Shown: in pieces, positions 55,136 to 63,617 of the stretch
Numbering within the stretch: position 1 is the stretch's first letter
Layout: each line of letters starts with the position of its first letter
NCBI GenBank assembly: GCA_945952465.1
Contig: CAMFIB010000001.1
Span: 558,001-622,000, forward strand
Direction: 5' to 3'
DNA length: 64,000 bases
Origin: an uncultured Pseudomonadota bacterium
GTDB taxonomy: Bacteria > Pseudomonadota > Gammaproteobacteria > Burkholderiales > Burkholderiaceae_C
Made by a program: the position numbers and the translations under genes
Notes under the pieces: generated by a model
The model's input: the letters and a program-made list of their open reading frames with translations, nothing else
Database searches by the model: none
Told to the model about the DNA's origin: nothing

Positions 55136-55935
55136 CCGGCCGGCCCGTCGTGCGCTTCGACGTCGTCACGCTGTTCCCTGAACTCTTCGCACCGTTCCTC
55201 ACGAGCGGCGTCACCCGGCGCGCCTTCGAGAGCGGGCAGGTCGACGTGCGGTTGTGGCAATTGCGCGAGTTCGCCGACGGCAACTACCGCAGGGTCGATG
55301 ACCGGCCCTTCGGCGGTGGCCCCGGCATGGTGATGATGGCCGAGCCGCTGGCGGCCTGCCTCGCCGCGATCCGCGCCGAGCGGCAGGACCGCGCGCCGGT
55401 CGTGCTGTTCTCGCCGGTCGGTGCGCGGCTGGACCACGCGGCCGTGGAAGGCTGGGCCCGCGCCGAGGGCGACGACACCGGCGCGGTGCTGCTGTGCGGC
55501 CGCTACGAAGGCATCGACCAGCGCTTCATCGACAGCTTCGTTGACGTGCAGATCAGCCTGGGCGACTTCGTGCTGTCGGGCGGCGAGATCGCCGCCATCG
55601 CGCTGCTCGACGCGGTGACCCGGCTGCAGCCCGGCGTGCTGAACGACGCCGGCAGCCATCAGCTCGACAGCTTCAACCCCGAACTCGACGGCCTGCTCGA
55701 CTGCCCGCACTACACCCGCCCGGAGCGCTGGACCGCGCCTGACGGTCGGGTGGGCGAGGTGCCGGCGGTGCTGCTGTCGGGCCACCACGGGCAGATCGAG
55801 CGCTGGCGCCGCGAGCAGCGGCTGGCGCTGACCCAGCGGCTGCGGCCGGATCTGATCGCCGCCGCCCGCGCGGCCGGCCGCCTGAGCCCGGCCGACGAGC
55901 GCTTCCTGCGCGAGGGTTTGGCGGGCCGGCCCTGA
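55132..55935 (+). CDS. trmD: tRNA (guanine-37-N1)-methyltransferase TrmD
   Basis: 267 residues. SPOUT trefoil-knot methyltransferase acting on G37 next to the anticodon to prevent frameshifting. [76 protein letters not shown]. The start is TTG at 55132 overlapping the rimM stop, or GTG at 55150 six codons later; neither has a clear ribosome site. Confidence 0.95.
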   Translation: MTGRPVVRFDVVTLFPELFAPFLTSGVTRRAFESGQVDVRLWQLREFADGNYRRVDDRPFGGGPGMVMMAEPLAACLAAIRAERQDRAPVVLFSPVGARLDHAAVEGWARAEGDDTGAVLLCGRYEGIDQRFIDSFVDVQISLGDFVLSGGEIAAIALLDAVTRLQPGVLNDAGSHQLDSFNPELDGLLDCPHYTRPERWTAPDGRVGEVPAVLLSGHHGQIERWRREQRLALTQRLRPDLIAAARAAGRLSPADERFLREGLAGRP

Positions 55936-55940
55936 CGGGC

Positions 55941-55946
55941 TATAAT
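55941..55946 (+). promoter_or_regulatory. Consensus -10 between trmD and rplS
   Basis: TATAAT in GGCTATAATCGTGGGCT, nearly the same 17-nt context as the rpsP promoter; 88 nt before the rplS ATG. Implies separate transcription of rplS. Confidence 0.75.
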
Positions 55947-56033
55947 CGTGGGCTGCCCATCCTCTGACCGGCCGCTGGCGCCAACGAGTGCCAGCCTTTA
56001 GTGCAGCGCGGTCACGATGTTTGCAAGGAAACC

Positions 56034-56414
56034 ATGAACCTCATCCAGACCCTCGAGCAGGAAGAAATCGCCAAGCTCGGCAAGAAGATTCCCGACTTCG
56101 CCCCCGGCGACACGGTCATCGTCAGCGTCAACGTCGTCGAAGGCACCCGCAAGCGCGTGCAGGCCTACGAAGGCGTGGTGATCGCCAAGCGCAACCGCGG
56201 CCTCAACAGCGGCTTCACGGTGCGCAAGATCTCCAACGGCGAAGGCGTGGAACGCACCTTCCAGACCTACAGCCCGCTGATCGCCAGCGTCGAAGTCAAG
56301 CGCCGCGGCGACGTCCGCCGTGCCAAGCTGTACTACCTCCGCGACCGCAGCGGCAAGTCCGCCCGCATCAAGGAAAAGCTCACGCTCAAGGCAAAGCCGC
56401 AAGCAGCCGAATAA
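56034..56414 (+). CDS. rplS: 50S ribosomal protein L19
   Basis: 126 residues: [93 protein letters not shown]. Sits at the 30S-50S interface. AAGGAAACC precedes the ATG. Followed by a terminator. Confidence 0.98.
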   Translation: MNLIQTLEQEEIAKLGKKIPDFAPGDTVIVSVNVVEGTRKRVQAYEGVVIAKRNRGLNSGFTVRKISNGEGVERTFQTYSPLIASVEVKRRGDVRRAKLYYLRDRSGKSARIKEKLTLKAKPQAAE

Positions 56415-56434
56415 GCTGTTTGGCCCTTGCCCCG

Positions 56435-56467
56435 AAAGCCGTCACCGCTCACGCCGTGGCGGCTTTT
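56435..56467 (+). terminator. Rho-independent terminator after rplS
   Basis: AAAGCCG-T-CAC / GTG-G-CGGCTTT stem with a 10-nt loop and TTTTGCATTT behind it; one internal mismatch. Ends the ribosomal operon before the NUDIX gene. Confidence 0.75.
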
Positions 56468-56494
56468 GCATTTCTGTCGCCCTGATTGTTCGCC

Positions 56495-57220
56495 ATGCCC
56501 TCGCTGCCGCAGACCCCGCTGTCGCGCCTGCCGAATTTCGATCCCCGCCGCGTCGCGGTGACCGGCATCGACGCGCACCTGCCGGCCGTGCCGCCGGACC
56601 GCCTGACGCCCGACGCGCTGCGCCGCCGCTTTGCCTCGCCGCCCGTCTGGGCGCCCGAAGTCACGGCCGAGCGCCGCTTTGCAGACCGGCCACCGGCCGA
56701 CGCGGCGGTGTTGATCGCCATCGTGCTGCCCGACGGCGCCGCGCGGCAGGAGACCACGCTGCTGCTGACCGAGCGCGCGACCGGCATGAGCACGCACAGC
56801 GGGCAGGTGGCGTTCGCCGGCGGCCGCATCGACCCGACCGACGCCGACGCGCCGGCCGCCGCCCGGCGCGAGGCCTTCGAGGAGATCGGCCTGCCGCCGG
56901 AGCGGGTCGAGGTGATCGGCACGCTGCCCACCTACCTCACCGGCACCGCCTTCACCATCACGCCGGTGGTGGGGCTGGTCACGCCCGGCTTCACGGTGCT
57001 GCCCAACCCCCGCGAGGTGGCGGATGTGTTCGAGGTGCCGCTGTCGTTCGTGATGTCGCCGGCCAACCACCGCCGCCACGCGGTCGACTGGGAGGGTGTG
57101 ACGCGCGAGTGGTTCTCGATGCCGTGGCGCAGCGCGGAGGAGGGCGCCAAGGAGCACTTCATCTGGGGCGCCACCGCCGGCATGCTGCGCAACCTGTATC
57201 GTTTTCTCGCGGCGGATTAG
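56495..57220 (+). CDS. NUDIX hydrolase, CoA pyrophosphatase-like
   Basis: 241 residues. The NUDIX box reads GGRIDPTDADAPAAARREAF followed by EEIGLPPE, with a CoA-type upstream segment (TTLLLTERATGMSTHSGQVAFAGG) as in NudL-like enzymes that split CoA into phosphopantetheine and 3',5'-ADP. The start could be TTG 56486 or ATG 56495; ATG used. No operon partner. Confidence 0.85.
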   Translation: MPSLPQTPLSRLPNFDPRRVAVTGIDAHLPAVPPDRLTPDALRRRFASPPVWAPEVTAERRFADRPPADAAVLIAIVLPDGAARQETTLLLTERATGMSTHSGQVAFAGGRIDPTDADAPAAARREAFEEIGLPPERVEVIGTLPTYLTGTAFTITPVVGLVTPGFTVLPNPREVADVFEVPLSFVMSPANHRRHAVDWEGVTREWFSMPWRSAEEGAKEHFIWGATAGMLRNLYRFLAAD

Positions 57221-57265
57221 CGCGCCGGCCGGCGCCGCGTCTTGCACCGCCGCTATCATTGCCGC

Positions 57266-58243
57266 ATGAGCATCTTCGCGATCCTGTTCGCCCTGCTGAT
57301 CGAGCAGGTGCGGCCGCTGTCGCCTGGCAATCCCATCCACGGCAGCATGCGCGCCTGGTCGATGTGGGTCAGCCGCAACATCGACGCCGGCAAGGCCCCC
57401 CACGGCTGGGTGGCCTGGGCGTTGACCGTCGGCGTGCCGGCCGGCGTGGCATTTGGCGTGCATGCGCTGCTGTGGAGCACGCTGGGCTACGTCTTCGCGC
57501 TGGCCTGGAGCGTGTTCATTCTTTATTCCTGCCTCGGCTTTCGCCAGTTCAGCCACCACTTCACCGCGATCCGCGACGCGCTGGAGGTGGGTGACGAAGA
57601 ACTGGCGCGGGCCGAGCTGGCGCGCTGGCAGCAGGTGGACGCCAGCCTGCTGCCGCGCCGCGAGATCGTGCGCCACGTCATCGAGTATTCGGTGCTGGCC
57701 GCGCACCGCCACGTCTTCGGCGTGCTGGCGTGGTACGTGGTGCTGGCCGCGCTGGGCCTGGGCCCGGCCGGTGCGGTGCTGTACCGCATGAGCGAGTTCG
57801 TGGCGCGCTACTGGCGCTACAAGCACCTGGAGCAGCATGTGCCGGTCAGCGCGGCGCTGCAGGGCGCGGCCAACATGGCCTGGACGGTGATCGACTGGCT
57901 GCCGGCCCGCATCACGGCGCTGGGCTTTGCGGTGGTGGGCAGCTTCGAAGACGCGATCGACGGCTGGCGCAACCACGCCCAGCTGTTCCCGAACGACAAC
58001 GACGGCGTCATCCTCGCCGCCACCGCTGGTGCGGTGGGTGTGCGGCTGGGCGGCGAGGCGCTGAAGACGGCGGTGGCCGCCGCCAACCCGGTGGCCCTGC
58101 CCGGCACGGGCGATTCGGCCTCCACGCCCGGCCGTGAACCCGAGGCCGGGCATTTGCGCAGCGTGGTCGGCCTGGTCTGGCGTTCGGTGGTGCTGTGGCT
58201 GGTGCTGCTGTCGCTGCTGACGCTGGCTCGCCTGCTCGGCTGA
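57266..58243 (+). CDS. CobD/CbiB-AmpE family membrane protein
   Basis: 325 residues, about four hydrophobic segments: MSIFAILFALLIEQVRPLSP, TVGVPAGVAFGVHALLW, FALAWSVFILYSCLGFRQF, GVLAWYVVLAALGLGPAG. The first part resembles CbiB (adenosylcobinamide-phosphate synthase) and AmpE. With no cobalamin genes nearby, the AmpE-like or unknown role is more likely than B12 synthesis. TATCAT stands exactly 6 nt before the ATG, suggesting a leaderless start. Confidence 0.8.
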   Translation: MSIFAILFALLIEQVRPLSPGNPIHGSMRAWSMWVSRNIDAGKAPHGWVAWALTVGVPAGVAFGVHALLWSTLGYVFALAWSVFILYSCLGFRQFSHHFTAIRDALEVGDEELARAELARWQQVDASLLPRREIVRHVIEYSVLAAHRHVFGVLAWYVVLAALGLGPAGAVLYRMSEFVARYWRYKHLEQHVPVSAALQGAANMAWTVIDWLPARITALGFAVVGSFEDAIDGWRNHAQLFPNDNDGVILAATAGAVGVRLGGEALKTAVAAANPVALPGTGDSASTPGREPEAGHLRSVVGLVWRSVVLWLVLLSLLTLARLLG

Positions 58244-58259
58244 GCCGTCTCGCGGGGCC

Positions 58260-59192
58260 TCAGTAGCGCTGTTCCTGCGACAGCTCGGCGAACAGGTCGC
58301 TATAAATTCGATAGCGATGTGGCGAGATTCCACGCTGACTTGTGGCCCATTCGCCTTCTTTTTTGACCGCCGAGGCCACCCCGCAGCCCGGTTCGTGCAA
58401 ATGCGTGCAGTTGTAGAACCGGCATTCGCCGAGGTGGGCGCGCAGGTCCGGCATCAGTGACGCGAGCGCGGCCGGCTCGATGTTCTGAAGCCCGAATTCC
58501 TGGAAGCCCGGCGAGTCGATCAATGCGCTGCGGCGCGTGTCGTCCAGCCAGTACAGCGTGGTGTGCGTGGTCGTGTGTTTGCCCGAGTTGAGCGCCTTCG
58601 AGATCTCCTGCGTGGCCGCCTGCGCCTGCGGCACCAGCCGGTTGATCAGCGTGCTCTTGCCGGCGCCGGAGGGGCCGAGCACCAGCGTGGTCTTGCCGGT
58701 CAGGCGCTCGCGCAGTTCGGCCGGCGCCCCGTCACTGCCGCGCAGCGACAGTGGCAACACGTCGTAGCCCATCGCGCGGTACGGCGCGAGGCGCTGCCAG
58801 GCGCGGGCGAAGGGCTCGGTGAGGTCGGCCTTGTTGGCGACGATGAGCGGCGCGATCTTTTGCGCCTCGGCGGCGATCAGCGCGCGCGCCAGTTGGTGCT
58901 CCGAGAACTCGGGGTCGGCCGCCACCATGACGAGCACGGTGTCCAGGTTGGCGGCGAAGGTCTTGGTGCGCAGTTCGTCCTGGCGGTAGAACAGGTTGCG
59001 GCGTTCGTCGATTGTCTCGATGGTGCCCTCATCGGCCTGCGGCTCCCAGCGCACGCGGTCACCGACGACGGCCTGGTTCTTCTTGCCCCGTGGGTGGCAC
59101 AGCACGCGCTGGCCGTCCGGCGTCTCGACCATGACATGGCGGCCATGGCCGGCCACCACCAGGCCCGGGCGCAGCTCGGCGCGGGCGTTCAA
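58260..59192 (-). CDS. rsgA: Small ribosomal subunit biogenesis GTPase RsgA
   Basis: 310 residues. N-terminal OB fold (GLVVAGHGRHVMVETPDGQR), then a circularly permuted GTPase: G4 IVANKADL, G1 GPSGAGKSTLINRL, G3 DSPGFQEFGL, and a C-terminal zinc site CRFYNCTHLHEPGCGV. Assists late 30S assembly. Repeat copy H encodes its last helices (WATSQRGISPHRYRIYSDL) with normal length. The start overlaps phhB by 4 bp. Confidence 0.95.
   Translation of the reverse strand: MNARAELRPGLVVAGHGRHVMVETPDGQRVLCHPRGKKNQAVVGDRVRWEPQADEGTIETIDERRNLFYRQDELRTKTFAANLDTVLVMVAADPEFSEHQLARALIAAEAQKIAPLIVANKADLTEPFARAWQRLAPYRAMGYDVLPLSLRGSDGAPAELRERLTGKTTLVLGPSGAGKSTLINRLVPQAQAATQEISKALNSGKHTTTHTTLYWLDDTRRSALIDSPGFQEFGLQNIEPAALASLMPDLRAHLGECRFYNCTHLHEPGCGVASAVKKEGEWATSQRGISPHRYRIYSDLFAELSQEQRY
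58299..58351 (-). repeat. AGTCAGC-type dispersed repeat, copy H, at the 3' end of rsgA
   Basis: Minus strand: AATGGGCCACA, AGTCAGCGTG (58340-58331), 15 nt, GCTATCGAATTTATAGC (58315-58299). Same strand as rsgA. Preceded by an A-rich stretch (AAAAAAGAAGG). Confidence 0.85.
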
Positions 59193-59533
59193 GCGCCGCC
59201 CGCCGCCAGCAGCGCATCGACACGGGCGGCGCAGTCGAAATCGGTCTGCGTGATGCCTTGCGCGTCGTGGGTGTTGAAGCGCACCACGCAGCGGTTGTGG
59301 TCGACGCCGAGGTGAGGGTGGTGGTCCTGCGTGTGGGCGATGAAGGCCACCGCGTTGACGAAGGCCATCGTCTCGTGGAAGTTGTCGAAGCGGTAGCGCT
59401 TCTCGATGGCCACGCTGGGGCCGTCGCCGCTCAGCGTCCAGCCCTCGACCTTGGCGATGGCGGTGACCACTTCCGTGGGTGACATCGCGCGGCGTTTGGG
59501 CTGCGTGGCCCAGTCCTGCCGGCGCAGCGTCAT
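59189..59533 (-). CDS. phhB: 4a-hydroxytetrahydrobiopterin dehydratase (pterin carbinolamine dehydratase)
   Basis: 114 residues: IAKVEGWTLSGDGPSVAIEK, FDNFHETMAFVNAVAFIA, the catalytic histidines HTQDHHPHLGVDHNRCVVRF and NTHDAQGITQTD. Recycles the pterin cofactor of aromatic hydroxylases; no phenylalanine hydroxylase is in the window. In an overlapping series M48 protease - phhB - rsgA (4 bp overlaps). Confidence 0.94.
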   Translation of the reverse strand: MTLRRQDWATQPKRRAMSPTEVVTAIAKVEGWTLSGDGPSVAIEKRYRFDNFHETMAFVNAVAFIAHTQDHHPHLGVDHNRCVVRFNTHDAQGITQTDFDCAARVDALLAAGGA

Positions 59534-60825
59534 GCCACGGCGCCCGGCATGCGGGCCAGCCGCTCGCTGGCCGGCGGGTGCGAGTAATAGAAGCGCACGA
59601 ACAGCGGGTCAGGCGTCAGCGTGGAGGCGTTGTCCTGGTAGAGCTTCAGCAACGCGCTGGAGAGGTCGCGGCCGTTGGTGTGGGCGATGGCGTAGGCGTC
59701 GGCCTCGAACTCCTGCTTGCGCGAGAGCTGTGCCATCAGCGGCGAGATGAAGAACAGAAAGGTAGGCACCACCAGCATGAACAGCAGCAGCGTGACCGCG
59801 TGCATCGGCACGGTGGAGCCCATGCCGATGTTGGGTGTGACGCCCAGGCCGGTGAAGAACCAGGTCTGCGTGGACAGCCAGCCCAGCAGCGCGAAGCCGG
59901 CCAGGCTCATCACCAGGATGCTGACGATGCGCTTGACCAGGTGCCGGTGGCGGAAGTGGCCGAGTTCGTGCGCCAGCACCGCGTCGACCTCGTCGGGCGA
60001 CAGCTTGGACAGCAGCGTGTCGAAGAACACCACCCGCTTGGCCGCGCCGAAGCCGGTGAAATAGGCGTTGGCGTGGGCGCTGCGGGTGCTGCCGTCCATC
60101 ACAAACAGGCCCTTGGCCGAGAAGCCGCAGCGCTGCATCAGCGCCGTCACGCGGGCCTTCAGCGATTCGTCTTCCAGCGGCTTGAACTTGTTGAACAGCG
60201 GCGCGATGACGGTGGGGTAGAGCACGAGAGCCAGCAGGTTGAAACCGATGAACACGCCCAGCACCCACAGCCACCACCAGGTGCCGGTGGCGGCCATCAC
60301 CCACAGCACGAACGCGGCGATGGGTGTGCCGATGAGCAGGCTCAGGCCCACGCTCTTCACGAGGTCGCTCAGCCACAGCTTGGGCGTCATCTTGTTGAAG
60401 CCGAAGCGCTGCTCCAGCCGGAAAGTGCGCCAGGCGTCCAGCGGCAGGTCGAGCAGGAAGCCGACGAGGAAGAACGTGCCGGCCACCGCGAGCTGCTGCC
60501 CCATCGGGTGTTCGTCGCCGATGCGGCCGAGCCAGAAGCGGTTGACCAGATCGAGCCCGCCGAGCAGCGTCCAGCCCAGCAGCACGGCGGCCACGAAGGC
60601 CATCTCGAACAGCGCGAGCCGCGACTTGGCCAGCGTGTAGTCGGCCGCCTTTTGGTGGGCGGTCAGGGAGATCGTGCTGGCGAAGGCCGCGGGCACGGCA
60701 TCGCGGTGGCGTGCGACGTGGCGGACCTGGCGCGATGCCAGCCACACCTGGACCAGCAGCATGGCGACCAGCAGCGCCGCGAACACCGCGGTCATCGCCA
60801 GCGAGGAGGGAAAGGCTTCTTGCAT
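59530..60825 (-). CDS. M48 family metallopeptidase (Ste24/CAAX-protease-like)
   Basis: 431 residues, six or more membrane segments, zinc site [17 protein letters not shown] (HExxH) with a downstream Glu in [14 protein letters not shown]-terminal part [22 protein letters not shown] and the conserved [12 protein letters not shown]-type loop fit prokaryotic Ste24 homologues, thought to act in membrane protein quality control. Start set at the ATG at 60825. Divergent from orn, 35 bp apart. Confidence 0.92.
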   Translation of the reverse strand: MQEAFPSSLAMTAVFAALLVAMLLVQVWLASRQVRHVARHRDAVPAAFASTISLTAHQKAADYTLAKSRLALFEMAFVAAVLLGWTLLGGLDLVNRFWLGRIGDEHPMGQQLAVAGTFFLVGFLLDLPLDAWRTFRLEQRFGFNKMTPKLWLSDLVKSVGLSLLIGTPIAAFVLWVMAATGTWWWLWVLGVFIGFNLLALVLYPTVIAPLFNKFKPLEDESLKARVTALMQRCGFSAKGLFVMDGSTRSAHANAYFTGFGAAKRVVFFDTLLSKLSPDEVDAVLAHELGHFRHRHLVKRIVSILVMSLAGFALLGWLSTQTWFFTGLGVTPNIGMGSTVPMHAVTLLLFMLVVPTFLFFISPLMAQLSRKQEFEADAYAIAHTNGRDLSSALLKLYQDNASTLTPDPLFVRFYYSHPPASERLARMPGAVA

Positions 60826-60860
60826 GTCGGCAGTGTAGGCCATCGGCGACAATCCATGCC

Positions 60861-61430
60861 ATGTCAGAACCTATGCCCGCCATTGCCAAATCCGACCAGA
60901 ACCTGGTCTGGCTCGACTGTGAAATGACCGGCCTCGACCCCGAGGCCGACCGCCTGATCGAAATCGCCGTCATCGTGACCGGCCCCCATCTGGAACCGCG
61001 CGTGGAAGGCCCGGTGCTGGTCATCCACCAGACCGACGAACAGCTCGACAAGATGGACGCCTGGAACAAGGGCACCCACGGCCGCAGCGGCCTGATCGAC
61101 AAGGTCCGCGCGTCCACCGTCACCGAGGCGCAGGCCGAAGCCGAAATCCTGGCGTTCGTGTCGCGCTACGTTCCCAAGAGCACGTCGCCGATGTGCGGCA
61201 ACTCGATCAGCCAGGACCGCCGCTTCCTCGTCCGGTACATGCCCAGGCTGGAGGCTTTCTTCCACTACCGCAACCTCGACGTCAGCACGCTGAAGGAGCT
61301 GGCGCGGCGCTGGCGGCCCGAGGTGTATGCCGGCTTCAAGAAGCAGCAGAAACACACCGCGCTGGCCGACGTGCACGAGTCCATCGACGAACTGGTGCAC
61401 TACCGCGACACTTTCATCCGCCTGGCCTGA
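60861..61430 (+). CDS. orn: Oligoribonuclease
   Basis: 189 residues. DEDDh exonuclease: [21 protein letters not shown] (ExoI), [19 protein letters not shown] (ExoII), [19 protein letters not shown] (ExoIII). Degrades 2-5-nt RNA and pGpG, the product of cyclic di-GMP breakdown, which ties it loosely to the cyclic di-GMP-linked NfrB system. GACAAT lies 7 nt before the ATG. A second in-frame ATG is four codons downstream. Confidence 0.96.
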   Translation: MSEPMPAIAKSDQNLVWLDCEMTGLDPEADRLIEIAVIVTGPHLEPRVEGPVLVIHQTDEQLDKMDAWNKGTHGRSGLIDKVRASTVTEAQAEAEILAFVSRYVPKSTSPMCGNSISQDRRFLVRYMPRLEAFFHYRNLDVSTLKELARRWRPEVYAGFKKQQKHTALADVHESIDELVHYRDTFIRLA

Positions 61431-61469
61431 TCCGGCGATAAATCACGCCCGTTCCGGGCGAGGCTGTGC

Positions 61470-61645
61470 GATAATCCTTGTTGCGCTGCAATATGCAGCC
61501 TCGTGCATCTCCTTCATACACACGGGCCCGCCAAAAGGGCCCCCGCGCTGCGAGCAGCGCCGGCACCGTCTGTTGGTTGATGTTTGTTTGACCAACGACG
61601 TGCCCCCGGTGGCTTCCTGCCCCCGGGTACGTGGACTTTTTGAAA
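61470..61645 (+). promoter_or_regulatory. Promoter and long structured leader of the DEAD-box helicase gene
   Basis: GATAAT (61470-61475) as -10, then about 165 nt without a gene. Hairpins seen: GCTGCA/TGCAGC (61485-61499), GGGCCC/GGGCCC, CGCTGC/GCAGCG, GTTGGT/ACCAAC and paired CCCCCGG tracts close to the start codon. No Shine-Dalgarno directly precedes the ATG. Reminiscent of cold-regulated helicase leaders. Confidence 0.5.
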
Positions 61646-63532
61646 ATGACCGAAGACCTCTCCCTGTCGGGCGCCAGCCTGCCCGAAGCGTCCGCTTTTG
61701 CCGACGCCATCCCCGATTTCGCCCACGAAACCGCCGCCCACGCCGCGGATGAAGCCGAAACCATCATCCAGCTGGAAGCCGAGCCTGAAGCCGAACCTGA
61801 GGCCGAAGTGCCCAACGGTTTCGTTCAATTGGGCCTTGCGCCCGAGCTGCTGCAGGCCGTGGCCGACCTCGGCTTCACCCAGCCCACCACCGTGCAGTCC
61901 GAAGCGATTCCGCGCGCGCTGCCCAGCGATGACGAAGCCGCCGGCTTCACCGACCTGATGGTCTCCAGCCAGACCGGCAGCGGCAAGACCGCAGCCTTCC
62001 TGCTGCCGGTGCTGCACACGCTGATCGCCCAGCAGAAAGCCGCCGCCGAGCGTGAACGCGCCGAGATGGAAAAGGCCGCCGCAGACGCCGCCGCCCGTGG
62101 CGAAGCCGCGCCCAAGCGCCCGCGCCGCAAGGACCCGACCAACCCGCGCCACTTCAAGGCCGCCTCGCCCGGCGCCCTCATCCTGTGCCCCACGCGTGAG
62201 CTGGCCCAGCAGGTTGCGCACGACGCGATCGACCTGGTCAAGCATTGCCGGGGCCTGCGCGTGGCCAACGTGGTGGGCGGCATGCCCTACCAGTTGCAGA
62301 TCGCCAAGCTGCAGAACGCCAACCTCGTGGTCGCCACGCCGGGCCGCCTGCTCGACCTGCAGCGTTCGATGCAGATCAAGCTCGACGAAGTGCAGTTCCT
62401 CGTCGTCGACGAAGCCGACCGCATGCTCGACCTCGGCTTCGCCGATGACCTTGCCGAGATCAACCAGCTCACCATCGAGCGCCGCCAGACCATGATGTTC
62501 AGCGCCACCTTCGCGCCGCGCATCCAGCAACTGGCCGCCCGCGTGATGCGCGAGCCGCAGCGCGTGCAGATCGATTCGCCGCAGGAAAAGCACGCCAACA
62601 TCAAGCAGGTGCTGTTCTGGGCCGACAACGCCTTCCACAAGCGCAAGCTGCTCGACCACTGGCTGCGCGACACCACGATCAACCAGGCCATCGTCTTCGC
62701 CAGCACGCAGATCGAGTGCGACGGCCTCGCCGGTGACCTGCAGCAGGCTGGCTTCTCCGCCGTGGCGTTGCACGGTGCCCTGAGCCAGGGCCTGCGCAAC
62801 CGCCGCCTGATGGCGCTGCGCAACGGCCAGGTGCAGATCCTGGTGGCCACCGACGTCGCGGCCCGCGGCATCGACGTGCCCACCATCACCCACGTCTTCA
62901 ATTTCGGCCTGCCGATGAAGTCGGAGGACTACACCCACCGCATCGGCCGCACCGGCCGCGCCGGCCGCGACGGCATCGCCGTCACCTTCGCCGAATTCCG
63001 CGACCGTCGCAAGATCTTCGACATTGAGGCCTACAGCCGCCAGCCGCTTCAGGCCGAGGTGGTGCCGGGTCTGGAGCCGCAGCAGCGCATGCCCGAATCG
63101 CGCCCGCGCGGTGGCTTCGGCGACCGCAACGGCCGTGGAGGTGGAGGTGGCAACTGGCGCGGCAATGACCGCCGCGACGGCCCGCCCGCCCGCTTTGGCC
63201 GTGGCGGCCCGGCCCCGCGCGACGCACGCGACAACGGTGGCTATGGCCGCATGGGTGGCTTCGGCGAATCCGCCGGTGCGCCGCGCCACGGCCATGGCGG
63301 CCAACAGGACCACCGCGGTGACCGCCCGGGCTACGGCCGTCCGGCCCACCATACGCCCCATCACGCCCCGCACCACGGCGCCCATGGCCAGCCGGCCGGT
63401 GCCCGTTCCAACGGCGGCGGTTTCGCCGGCAACGGTGGGAATGGCGGCGGCAAGGTGTTCGCGCCGCGCGACGCGCAGAAGCGTGCCGAGCGCCCGCGCC
63501 GCACAGACCGCAGCAACGACCGGCGCGGCTGA
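61646..63532 (+). CDS. DEAD-box ATP-dependent RNA helicase, RhlE-like
   Basis: 628 residues. An acidic N-terminal extension with EPEAEPEAE repeats, then helicase core: Q motif NGFVQLGLAPELLQAVADLG, motif I SQTGSGKTAAF, an inserted charged helix (KAAAERERAEMEKAAADAAA), Ia PTRELAQQ, II VVDEADRMLD, III SAT, VI HRIGRTGRAGR, and a Gly/Arg/His-rich C-terminal tail for RNA binding. Likely acts in ribosome assembly or RNA decay. The start may be GTG 61631 or ATG 61646. Confidence 0.92.
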   Translation: MTEDLSLSGASLPEASAFADAIPDFAHETAAHAADEAETIIQLEAEPEAEPEAEVPNGFVQLGLAPELLQAVADLGFTQPTTVQSEAIPRALPSDDEAAGFTDLMVSSQTGSGKTAAFLLPVLHTLIAQQKAAAERERAEMEKAAADAAARGEAAPKRPRRKDPTNPRHFKAASPGALILCPTRELAQQVAHDAIDLVKHCRGLRVANVVGGMPYQLQIAKLQNANLVVATPGRLLDLQRSMQIKLDEVQFLVVDEADRMLDLGFADDLAEINQLTIERRQTMMFSATFAPRIQQLAARVMREPQRVQIDSPQEKHANIKQVLFWADNAFHKRKLLDHWLRDTTINQAIVFASTQIECDGLAGDLQQAGFSAVALHGALSQGLRNRRLMALRNGQVQILVATDVAARGIDVPTITHVFNFGLPMKSEDYTHRIGRTGRAGRDGIAVTFAEFRDRRKIFDIEAYSRQPLQAEVVPGLEPQQRMPESRPRGGFGDRNGRGGGGGNWRGNDRRDGPPARFGRGGPAPRDARDNGGYGRMGGFGESAGAPRHGHGGQQDHRGDRPGYGRPAHHTPHHAPHHGAHGQPAGARSNGGGFAGNGGNGGGKVFAPRDAQKRAERPRRTDRSNDRRG

Positions 63533-63556
63533 TCCGGCCACGCCTCTGCCCCAATG

Positions 63557-63582
63557 AAAAAGCCCGCTTGCGCGGGCTTTTT
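63557..63582. terminator. Bidirectional terminator between the helicase and bfr genes
   Basis: AAAAAGCCCGC / GCGGGCTTTTT symmetrical hairpin with A and T runs on both sides, serving convergent genes. Confidence 0.92.
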
Positions 63583-63617
63583 CTATTTCTTCTTGGCAGT
63601 GGAACGACGGGAAAAAT

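Noticed and set aside
57266-58243. Cobalamin biosynthesis enzyme CbiB
   Set aside because: No cobalamin genes nearby and resemblance is only to the broad CobD/CbiB/AmpE family, so the specific enzyme name is not used.
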